Positions 6,312 to 12,555 of a stretch of DNA of 14,773 nt are shown piece by piece; position 1 is the first letter of the stretch; each line of letters starts with the position of its first letter. The DNA lies in contig JAOZSP010000024.1 of NCBI GenBank assembly GCA_029939615.1, forward strand, positions 1 through 14,773. The letters run 5' to 3'. Source of the DNA: Candidatus Izemoplasma sp. (GTDB taxonomy: Bacteria > Bacillota_I > Bacilli_A > Izemoplasmatales > Izemoplasmataceae). The notes beneath the pieces are model-generated. The model was not told the origin of the DNA and did not search any database. It was given only the letters and a program-made list of their open reading frames with translations. The position numbers and the translations under genes are program-made.

Positions 6312-7922
6312 TTACTCTTTAAGATGAGCTAATATTTTTTCAATATATATTGTTGCTAGTTCTGGATCAAACTGTGTGCCCATATTATTTTTGATTTCTA
6401 ATATAGTTTCTTCTTTTGTTAGTCTTTTTTTATATGTTCTTTCACTTATCATAGCATCATATGCATCAGCTAAACATATTATTCTTGACTGTAAAGGTAT
6501 ATTTTCTTTACTTAAGCCGTTTGGATAACCTTTTCCATCGTATCTCTCATGATGGTGGAGACAGTATTTAGCGATGTTTTCCATGTTGGGTCCGGAACAT
6601 AAAATTCTAAATCCTTTTTCAGGGTGTTTCTTGATTTCATTCATTTCTTCTTCAGTTAATTTCCCCTCTTTATTTAAGATTGAAACTGGAGTAGCAATTT
6701 TTCCAATATCATGTAATAAAGCAGCAGTTTTTACTTCTTGAATTTCAAGTTGAGACAATCCCATTGCTTCTGCAAGTCGGGTTGCACATAGAGATACTCT
6801 CTCAGAATGAATCTTTGTTTCTGGATCTATTTCAAATAGGGTATTTAAAATTATGTCTATGGCATATCCTCTAATCGAAGGAGATTCAAATAACTTGTTT
6901 TGATACATTGCGTTTTCTGCTTCTGTGAATACATTTTCAACTTCTTGAAGCTCAGAAGTTATTGATGAAAAGCCAAATGAGACTGAAAGTTCTATTGATT
7001 CTATAGAATGATTTTTCATGTCTTCTTTAATTCTTTTGACAATATCTTCAGTTGTTTTTTGTGATGTATTTGGAAGGATAATAATAAATTCGTCTCCGCC
7101 TAATCTTGATATAATATCATCTTGCCTACAAGCATTTTTTATGATATTAGCGGTTGTTTTCAGTAGTTCATCACCGGCTAAATGGCCAAAGGAATCATTA
7201 ATTAATTTTAGCCCGTTAACATCACCCATTAATAAGGTTAATGGGTGATTTCTTTTCGTGTTTAGTCTTTTTAATTCAACTTCAAAAAATCTTCTGTTAT
7301 ATAGTCCTGTTAACTCATCGTGATAACTGAGATGCATTAATTTTTTTTCTAGATGTTTTCTTTGAGTAACGTCTGTTGCGACGCTTAGTACCGCCTTTTT
7401 ACCATCGGGCAGTGTTCCTAAGGGAGAACTATAAAAATCCCACACAATTGTAGTTCCAAATTTTGTTTTTATATGAGCTTCGCCCTCGTGAACTTTTTTA
7501 GTGCTTTTATATATATTCTTGACATTTCTTAGTGCTTTCTCATGCTTATCTTTAGGATATGCTTTTGTTGTCCATTCTTTAATTGTTGGTATATCTTCTT
7601 TAGTATATCCAGTTAAATCAAACCATGTTTGATTTATTGTGATAACTTCACCATCATCGGTATGAATAACTATTGGAATTGGTGCCTCTTCTACAGCAAC
7701 AACATAACTACGTTGGTATTGAACTAAAAGATTATCACTAGTAGTTCTATCATATCTTAGAAATAACAATACACTATAAACTACTGTTGTAATCGGATAA
7801 ATTAATAAGACAACCAAATGGATTTCCTTAATAATATCCCACCGAATGTTAGTGGGTAAAGCCAAAAACATTACTAACATAACGACATGTACGAATAGTC
7901 CAAAAATATATAATTCAATCAA
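6312..7922 (-). CDS. PAS-GGDEF-HD-GYP c-di-GMP turnover protein, downstream part of a split receptor
   Basis: These 536 codons encode two membrane helices (about 3-23 and 33-55), a PAS domain (about 72-190), a GGDEF domain (about 195-350) and an HD-GYP domain (about 355-530). G-G-D-E-F is at 275-279, and R266-x-x-D269 is the inhibition site. HD-GYP is intact: H404-D405-I-G-K, H457-H458-E, D-G-K-G-Y-P ending at 467, then D-A-Y-D-A-M. The protein can thus both make and break c-di-GMP. The only possible start at the frame's beginning is a TTG that overlaps the TGA of the upstream frame, and no Shine-Dalgarno precedes it. The two N-terminal helices are the missing end of the LytS-YhcK membrane domain encoded upstream. 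The two frames are most likely one gene of about 671 residues interrupted at 7929-7935 by a one-base shift, real or programmed. Confidence 0.9.
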   Translation of the reverse strand: MIELYIFGLFVHVVMLVMFLALPTNIRWDIIKEIHLVVLLIYPITTVVYSVLLFLRYDRTTSDNLLVQYQRSYVVAVEEAPIPIVIHTDDGEVITINQTWFDLTGYTKEDIPTIKEWTTKAYPKDKHEKALRNVKNIYKSTKKVHEGEAHIKTKFGTTIVWDFYSSPLGTLPDGKKAVLSVATDVTQRKHLEKKLMHLSYHDELTGLYNRRFFEVELKRLNTKRNHPLTLLMGDVNGLKLINDSFGHLAGDELLKTTANIIKNACRQDDIISRLGGDEFIIILPNTSQKTTEDIVKRIKEDMKNHSIESIELSVSFGFSSITSELQEVENVFTEAENAMYQNKLFESPSIRGYAIDIILNTLFEIDPETKIHSERVSLCATRLAEAMGLSQLEIQEVKTAALLHDIGKIATPVSILNKEGKLTEEEMNEIKKHPEKGFRILCSGPNMENIAKYCLHHHERYDGKGYPNGLSKENIPLQSRIICLADAYDAMISERTYKKRLTKEETILEIKNNMGTQFDPELATIYIEKILAHLKE

Positions 7923-8326
7923 ACGATATTTTTTTCTATCAATAATCGTTTTAAACGGAATCTTCTAAATAGATATCCGATAATCCAAGAAGATGTGATA
8001 ACAAGAACACCTGTAAGAACTCCGTCTCCACCTTGTGATATTCTTAGTGCTGAGGCTGAAATAACCATTAGTATTCCTGGTATAGGACCAAAAAATAAAG
8101 TAGCAACACTTATTTGAATAGATCTTGTATCTAAAACTACACCTGTAGTTATTTCAAAAGGAGTAAGTATAACAAAAACAACTATAATGGATAATAGAAC
8201 TCCAACTATCAATTTATGAAGTAGTTTTTTCTCTAAGTCCTCAACTGGAATTAATGAATAGATTATTCCTAGACCTAATAATAAAATAGCGTTATTTAAA
8301 ATTCCCATTATCATCGGATTGTCCAT
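7919..8326 (-). CDS. 5TM LytS-YhcK-type receptor domain, upstream part of the split receptor
   Basis: These 135 residues form about four membrane helices of the five-membrane-helix LytS-YhcK receptor domain (PF07694). The signature D-T-R-S-I-Q-I-S, L-F-F-G-P-I-P-G and A-L-R-I-S-Q-G-G-D-G is at about 67-105, followed by I-I-G-Y-L-F-R-R-F. The family normally continues without a break into two further helices and a signalling module; those are encoded in the next frame. The frame ends at TGA (7919-7921) right after a run of seven A. GGAGGT (8332-8337) precedes the ATG by five bases and a good promoter lies upstream, so transcription and initiation are intact. On its own the product would be a receptor without output. 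Confidence 0.85.
   Translation of the reverse strand: MDNPMIMGILNNAILLLGLGIIYSLIPVEDLEKKLLHKLIVGVLLSIIVVFVILTPFEITTGVVLDTRSIQISVATLFFGPIPGILMVISASALRISQGGDGVLTGVLVITSSWIIGYLFRRFRLKRLLIEKNIV
7928..7936 (-). other. A7 slippery run at the junction of the split receptor frames
   Basis: On the coding strand the upstream frame reads GAA AAA AAT across seven A (7929-7935). The heptamer A-AAA-AAT fits the X-XXY-YYZ form of -1 slippage. A -1 shift, or one extra A, continues as Tyr-Arg-Leu-Ile-Glu into the downstream frame and restores the family's domain order. Confidence 0.6.
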
Positions 8327-8360
8327 GTTTTACCTCCGGTCATCTTAGGTTCGTATGTTT

Positions 8361-8389
8361 ATTATAAACTCTTTTCGATGCATTGTCTA
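8361..8389 (-). promoter_or_regulatory. Promoter of the receptor gene
   Basis: On the minus strand TAGACA (8384-8389) is followed by a 17-bp spacer and TATAAT (8361-8366). It is divergent from the arsR promoter. Confidence 0.6.
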
Positions 8390-8448
8390 AGAAATACATG
8401 TTAGTAATAGAATAGATTAAAAAGGCGGGTGATAATTGAAATATTTTG

Positions 8449-8470
8449 TATATTCCTTGTTTGGAATATA
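8449..8470. promoter_or_regulatory. Probable ArsR operator
   Basis: TATATTCC and GGAATATA form a perfect 8+8 inverted repeat around a 6-base centre. The right arm overlaps the -35 of the arsR promoter, the expected place for autorepression that is lifted by metal. Confidence 0.65.
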
Positions 8471-8488
8471 ACGAAGTAGTAATATAAT
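8461..8488 (+). promoter_or_regulatory. Promoter of the arsR-copA operon
   Basis: TTGGAA (8461-8466), a 16-bp spacer and TATAAT (8483-8488). The -35 is imperfect and buried in the inverted repeat. Confidence 0.6.
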
Positions 8489-8505
8489 AATACGAGGTGA
8501 TATAG

Positions 8506-8874
8506 ATGAAGAGTATTAACTATTTAAAGAGTATTAGTAACAATTCAAAATTACGTTTAGTTAGTTTGTTATTTGAAAATGAATTGTGTGTGTGTGAATT
8601 AGAGGAAATAACTCATATTAGCCAAGTAAATATATCAAAAAATCTTATTAGTTTGAAAACGGCACGGATAGTTAATGTAAGAAGAGATAAACAAAGGGGA
8701 TTTTACTTTCTGACTGATGATTTTTTAAGCAATAAGTATTTAATAGAACATATTAAGGAACTTAAGTTTTCTGAGGAAATCCTAAAACAAGATTATGAAG
8801 AGTTTTTAAAACACGAAGAAATTAAGAATGGTAATATATACATATGTAATGCATATAGAAATGAGGATAGTTAA
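8506..8874 (+). CDS. ArsR/SmtB-family metal-responsive repressor
   Basis: This 122-residue winged-helix DNA-binding protein is a homodimer by family rule. The recognition helix reads S-Q-V-N-I-S-K-N-L-I-S-L (about 39-50), followed by the wing R-R-D-K-Q-R-G-F-Y-F. The metal site E-L-C28-V-C30-E-L is the ELCVCEL box of the alpha3 type of ArsR and CadC proteins. One more Cys (C114, Y-I-C-N) lies in the C-terminal tail and could be the third thiol ligand. GAGGTGA lies five bases before the ATG. The stop is immediately followed by the start of the copper ATPase, so this protein most likely senses the ATPase's metal. Copper ATPases in low-GC bacteria are more often under CopY or CsoR; an ArsR-type sensor is less usual. 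Thiol-rich ligands fit Cu(I), but Cd, Zn or As(III) sensing is not excluded. Confidence 0.92.
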   Translation: MKSINYLKSISNNSKLRLVSLLFENELCVCELEEITHISQVNISKNLISLKTARIVNVRRDKQRGFYFLTDDFLSNKYLIEHIKELKFSEEILKQDYEEFLKHEEIKNGNIYICNAYRNEDS

Positions 8875-11256
8875 ATGATAAAGAAATCCCTAAAGGTTAA
8901 TGGGATGACATGTGCTATGTGTGCTAAAACAATTACAAATACTTTTGATAATTATGAAGGTATTAGTGCTAATGTCAATGTTGGAGCTGGGAAAGTAATT
9001 TTCTATTATGATGAAGACAAATATAGTATTGTAGATATTGCTAGAATTGTTTCAGAAATAGGGTATGAACCAATTTTCAAAGAAACATTAGATGATAACA
9101 AGAAATTAAGATTGAAATTACGTAAAGAGATTTATATTTCAGTATTCTTTAGTATTCCATTATTATGGGGAATGTTTAGCCATATTGAATTCTTTAGCTT
9201 TGTTTATGTTCCTGAAATACTGAAAGATGGAGTGTTTCAATTAGTTGTATCAGGAATTGTTCAATTTTATATTGGTAAGAGATTTTATTTAGCTGCGTAT
9301 CATAGTATAAAGAAAAAAGTGTTAGGGATGGATATTCTTGTTGTTCTTGGAACAACAAGTGCATATTTATATAGTCTATATTTACTTTATGTTCAATTGT
9401 ATGTTAATGAAATTATGCATCCTACTTACTACTTTGAGATTAGTGCTTTGATTATCTCTATGGTTTTAATTGGCAATTATATTGAGCATATCGTTAAGGA
9501 AAGAACTACTGATGCATTAGTTGAACTATTGAATTTAGGAGCTAAGGAAGCAAGAGTATTAAAAGAGGGTAAAGAAGTAATGGTGGATATTGATGAGGTC
9601 TTTTTAGGAGACCACATTGTTATACTAGCTAATGAGAAAATCCCAGTTGATGGGAGAGTTATAAAGGGTAATAGTTATATTGATGAATCAATGATAACCG
9701 GGGAAAGTATACCAGTTAAAAAGGAAATGAATAGTAATGTTATTGGGGCAACCATTAACTTGCGAGAAAAATTAGTTATTGAAGTGACTAAAATAGGTAG
9801 TGATACAATGCTTGCGCAAATTATTCAAACAGTTGAAGAAGCAAGTGCAGCAAAACCACCTATTCAAAGAACAGCTGATAAAATTGCTTCTTATTTTGTA
9901 CCAATTGTAGTATCCATTGCGATTATTAATTTTTTAGTTCAATATTTTGGATTAGGAATAGATTTTAGTATTGCCTTTGAAAGAACAATTGCAATATTGG
10001 TTATTAGTTGTCCATGCGCTTTAGGTTTAGCTACTCCAACAAGTATTCTTGTTGGTAATGGTAAAGCTGCTCAAAATCATATTTTATATAAAGGTGGCGA
10101 ATTCTTTGAATTAGCCAATAAAATAGAGGTTATTGCTTTTGATAAAACAGGAACACTAACAATTGGGAAACCTATTGTAACTGATTATATTGGTAATAAT
10201 GATTGGTTAGATACCCTTTATACGATAGAAAAGGAATCAAATCATCCAATTAGTGGTGCTGTAATTGAATATGTTAAAGATAAAGACGCAAAAGTATTGG
10301 AATTATCTAATTTTGAAGTAATTGAAGGAAAAGGGATAAAAGCTAATATTAATAATCAGGAAGTGTATGTTGGATCTAATAAACTATTAAATGATTTAGA
10401 TATAGATAATAAATATAAAGATGAGTATAATAAACTGCTTAAAGAAGTAAAAACAGTTAATTATGTAATTATTAATGGTAAAGTAGAAGCTGTATACGCT
10501 GTACGTGATGAGATTAAGGAAACATCTAAATTAGTTATTGCGGAGATGAAAGAGAGAAACTTAATACCCTATATGATTACAGGAGATAATGAAGTAGTTG
10601 CTAACCAAATAGCTAAAGAGTTAGGGATAGAACACGTATATAGTGAAGTATTACCTTATGAGAAAGCTAAAATTGTTGAAGAGATTCAATTTTCTGGAAA
10701 AGTAGTAGCTTTTGTGGGTGATGGTATAAATGACGCTCCTGCGTTAAAATTAGCTGATATAGGTATTGCTTTAGGTCATGGAACTGATATAGCGATTGAT
10801 AGTAGTGATGTTACTATAATGAGTTATGATCTTGGGTTAGTTATTAAGGCTATTGACATGTCTAAAGCTACTCTAAAAAATATTTATCAAAACTTTGGAT
10901 GGGCATTTAGTTATAATTTAGTTGCTATTCCACTTGCAGCAACTGGAAGACTTAGTATGATTGTAGCTGCAGCGGCAATGGCGTTTTCAAGTATTACGGT
11001 AGTATTAAATAGTCTCAGGTTAAAAGGATATAAATTACCAGAATTTAATGTTAAGGGAGTTGGAAGCGTGAAACTAGAAGTGACAAATATGACATGTGGA
11101 CATTGTAAGATGACAATTGAAAAAGCTTTAAAGGAGAACGGATTTGATCAAGTAAATATAGATTTAGATACAAAGATTGTAGATGTAGAATTAAGCGGAA
11201 AAAGTGAAAATGAAGTGCGAAAAATCATTGAAGGAAAAGGTTATGAAATCAAATAA
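8875..11256 (+). CDS. copA: Copper-type P1B ATPase with N- and C-terminal HMA domains
   Basis: This eight-helix heavy-metal pump is energised by ATP and probably exports Cu(I). An N-terminal HMA domain carries M-T-C13-A-M-C16. In the membrane core, helix 6 has C379-P-C381. The phosphorylation site is D423-K-T-G-T-L-T, H457-P458 is the nucleotide-binding HP pair, and G-D-G-I-N-D starts at 615. The late helices carry Y-N (about 682) and M-A-F-S-S (about 703), the ligand set of Cu(I) pumps. After the last helix a linker leads to a second HMA domain with M-T-C741-G-H-C744, resembling the chaperone CopZ. HMA at both ends is an unusual order; most CopA proteins have them only at the N-terminus. The ATG abuts the stop of the repressor. 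Length (793) is normal for CopA. Confidence 0.95.
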   Translation: MIKKSLKVNGMTCAMCAKTITNTFDNYEGISANVNVGAGKVIFYYDEDKYSIVDIARIVSEIGYEPIFKETLDDNKKLRLKLRKEIYISVFFSIPLLWGMFSHIEFFSFVYVPEILKDGVFQLVVSGIVQFYIGKRFYLAAYHSIKKKVLGMDILVVLGTTSAYLYSLYLLYVQLYVNEIMHPTYYFEISALIISMVLIGNYIEHIVKERTTDALVELLNLGAKEARVLKEGKEVMVDIDEVFLGDHIVILANEKIPVDGRVIKGNSYIDESMITGESIPVKKEMNSNVIGATINLREKLVIEVTKIGSDTMLAQIIQTVEEASAAKPPIQRTADKIASYFVPIVVSIAIINFLVQYFGLGIDFSIAFERTIAILVISCPCALGLATPTSILVGNGKAAQNHILYKGGEFFELANKIEVIAFDKTGTLTIGKPIVTDYIGNNDWLDTLYTIEKESNHPISGAVIEYVKDKDAKVLELSNFEVIEGKGIKANINNQEVYVGSNKLLNDLDIDNKYKDEYNKLLKEVKTVNYVIINGKVEAVYAVRDEIKETSKLVIAEMKERNLIPYMITGDNEVVANQIAKELGIEHVYSEVLPYEKAKIVEEIQFSGKVVAFVGDGINDAPALKLADIGIALGHGTDIAIDSSDVTIMSYDLGLVIKAIDMSKATLKNIYQNFGWAFSYNLVAIPLAATGRLSMIVAAAAMAFSSITVVLNSLRLKGYKLPEFNVKGVGSVKLEVTNMTCGHCKMTIEKALKENGFDQVNIDLDTKIVDVELSGKSENEVRKIIEGKGYEIK
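11068..11256 (+). CDS. Possible internal start making a free CopZ-like chaperone
   Basis: Within copA, in frame, a GTG at 11068 is preceded at 8 bases by AAGGGAG (11053-11059), a good Shine-Dalgarno. Starting there gives 62 residues that are exactly the second HMA domain, M-T-C-G-H-C included, close to the size of CopZ. This is inference from sequence alone; the same segment could simply be the tail of the ATPase. Confidence 0.3.
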   Translation: MKLEVTNMTCGHCKMTIEKALKENGFDQVNIDLDTKIVDVELSGKSENEVRKIIEGKGYEIK

Positions 11257-11288
11257 AGAAGCGAATTTTACTATTCCCTTCTTTTTTT
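11255..11288 (+). terminator. Weak terminator after copA
   Basis: AAAGAAG and CTTCTTT pair around a long 16-base loop, followed by a T run. The long loop makes this a tentative call. Confidence 0.35.
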
Positions 11289-11360
11289 CATATATAAGCT
11301 TTCTTTCCAAATAAAAATACCTCCAAAAGTATCTAACCAGAATTGAGGGATAATAATCAT
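11271..11360 (-). CDS. Possible 29-residue ORF or gene remnant
   Basis: A short frame follows tetR on the same strand. It has an amphipathic, protein-like composition (F-W-L-D-T-F-G-G-I-F-I-W), but no Shine-Dalgarno worth naming. It is too short to judge; it may be the end of a decayed gene or chance. Confidence 0.15.
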   Translation of the reverse strand: MIIIPQFWLDTFGGIFIWKESLYMKKRRE

Positions 11361-11447
11361 TTGATTACTTATCTTTTTTAGTGTTTACTTAAGAGATATT
11401 ATTTCGATTTCTTAAAAAAATTTTCTGTGATGTTTAATATGGCGTTT

Positions 11448-12014
11448 TTATTTTTGCTCAAATCCATTCCATAGTAATTCAAAAGAACTATTAATGAAGT
11501 GTTCCTTATCTTTGACATTGTTGCTTAGAATAAATTTTATTGTTGCATGTAAAGCGTTGTCTATATATATAGTAGAGAACTCCGGATATTCAATACAGAT
11601 AGTTTTGGGAGATATAGATTTCAATATTGAACTTCGGAATTTTTGGAAATCCTCCATTTTTTTTTCAGCTAAATAAGCATTCTTAAATGGTGAGTAAAGG
11701 AATAATTCTAAGTAGTTAAACTCCTCGGGATTTGCAATCCCCCAGTGAACAACAGCACCCCACATATTCCTCATGTTATTGTGTGGTGTTTGATGATCCC
11801 TTATCTCATTAAGAAAAACTGATTTAGAGTGATATTTAATATCTCTATATATTTCATGTATAAGTTTTTCTTTTGTTGGGAAGTAATTAAATAATGTTCC
11901 AACACTAATTTTTGCTTTTTTGGCAATTTTCGATGTTGGTGTTGCATGAAAACCGTTCTCATTGAATAATTTCATAGCCGCAAATAAAATGTTTTTTCTT
12001 CTATTTTCGTCCAT
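11448..12014 (-). CDS. TetR/AcrR-family transcriptional regulator
   Basis: This 188-residue regulator has an N-terminal TetR-type helix-turn-helix (about 7-52: I-L-F-A-A-M-K-L-F-N-E-N-G-F-H-A-T, then T-S-K-I-A, then S-V-G-T-L-F-N-Y-F-P-T-K-E). The C-terminal ligand domain is not assignable to a known ligand. AAGAAGG lies eight bases before the ATG. It has a near-consensus promoter and a small palindrome at the predicted transcription start, which suggests autorepression. It faces away from the antiporter gene across a 540-bp gap that holds further repeats, so it may also control the antiporter. Convergent with copA, it is unlikely to regulate copper. The size is typical and the reading frame is intact. 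Confidence 0.92.
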   Translation of the reverse strand: MDENRRKNILFAAMKLFNENGFHATPTSKIAKKAKISVGTLFNYFPTKEKLIHEIYRDIKYHSKSVFLNEIRDHQTPHNNMRNMWGAVVHWGIANPEEFNYLELFLYSPFKNAYLAEKKMEDFQKFRSSILKSISPKTICIEYPEFSTIYIDNALHATIKFILSNNVKDKEHFINSSFELLWNGFEQK

Positions 12015-12036
12015 TGGTAAAACCTTCTTTCTAAAT

Positions 12037-12049
12037 CATACTCTGTATG
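12037..12049. promoter_or_regulatory. Candidate TetR operator at the tetR transcription start
   Basis: CATAC and GTATG flank a 3-base centre (TCT), immediately downstream of the -10 of the tetR promoter. Confidence 0.4.
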
Positions 12050-12050
12050 G

Positions 12051-12079
12051 ATTTTACTCCTAAATATTGTAAATGTCAA
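12051..12079 (-). promoter_or_regulatory. Promoter of tetR
   Basis: A perfect -35 TTGACA (12074-12079), 17-bp spacer and -10 TAAAAT (12051-12056) lie on the minus strand. Confidence 0.75.
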
Positions 12080-12327
12080 CAATTATTATTATGTGAAATA
12101 TTAATCGACTCGAGTTCCGCATATGATTATTTGACCACTACAACCGTTTTCATAAAACATTTAGTGATTATCATGCATAATATGGTTAACTTAAAATAAT
12201 ATAAGCTTTATCAAGTGCTATTTTCGAAATTGAACTAATGGTAGTTCTTGTCTTTAATAAGCGACCATGAAAACGGTCTTATTTTGGAAAGTTTTTTTAT
12301 TTGAGCATAATGGCCAACCTTTAATGT

Positions 12328-12355
12328 AATTGACTAGTAATTGACTAGTTAGTCA
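12328..12355. repeat. Tandem 11-bp repeats and inverted repeat, candidate operator
   Basis: AATTGACTAGT occurs twice in exact tandem (12328-12338 and 12339-12349). TGACT-AGTT-AGTCA (12342-12355) is a 5+5 inverted repeat that uses the second copy. Each copy contains the palindrome ACTAGT. Spacing of 11 bp puts the copies on one face of the helix. It ends 21 bases before the -35 of the antiporter promoter. Confidence 0.5.
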
Positions 12356-12376
12356 CTTTAACTAGCTAAATTCCTC

Positions 12377-12404
12377 TTGATTTCCTATATGATGGGAGTA
12401 TAAT
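12377..12404 (+). promoter_or_regulatory. Promoter of the antiporter operon
   Basis: TTGATT (12377-12382), a 16-bp spacer and TATAAT (12399-12404). A second -35-like TTGACT lies inside the repeats upstream but lacks a matching -10. Confidence 0.6.
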
Positions 12405-12555
12405 TACAATTGGTGATTAATTGAATCGTGATAGATTTTGAATCAATTTTCAAATTTGCTCTCAAGAGTAATTCACAGAGTTTTGGTATCAAATTTGAAT
12501 GTATGAGAAGGAAAGTATTACCCTTTGGTTAGTTTAAAATAAAGGAGTGATTATA

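Larger units (their letters stand above)
12080..12555. other. Intergenic region between tetR and the antiporter gene
   Basis: No gene of credible length was seen on either strand; the longest is a 20-codon frame at 12268 without a Shine-Dalgarno. It holds the repeats and promoter listed separately. An 11-base inverted repeat ACCGTTTTCAT (12143-12153) recurs as ATGAAAACGGT (12267-12277). The leader from the promoter at 12399-12404 to the ATG is about 145 bases long, contains the palindrome TCAAATTTGA at 12489-12498, and shows no riboswitch class that I recognise. Confidence 0.5.

Noticed and set aside
7018..7248. Plus-strand ORF of 76 codons opposite the GGDEF domain
   Set aside because: It is antisense to a conserved catalytic domain and lacks a ribosome site.
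7919..7960. Reading the TGA at 7919 as Trp to bridge the split receptor
   Set aside because: Reading through continues in a frame without homology to the membrane domain; the domain continues only after a one-base shift, and TGG with tRNA-Trp CCA is used for Trp.
12547..12555. GTG start of the antiporter
   Set aside because: Same situation: the GTG overlaps AAAGGAG, and the ATG at 12556 is correctly spaced.
12404..12555. ydaO/c-di-AMP riboswitch before the antiporter
   Set aside because: The leader is long enough, but none of the conserved elements of that class could be found.
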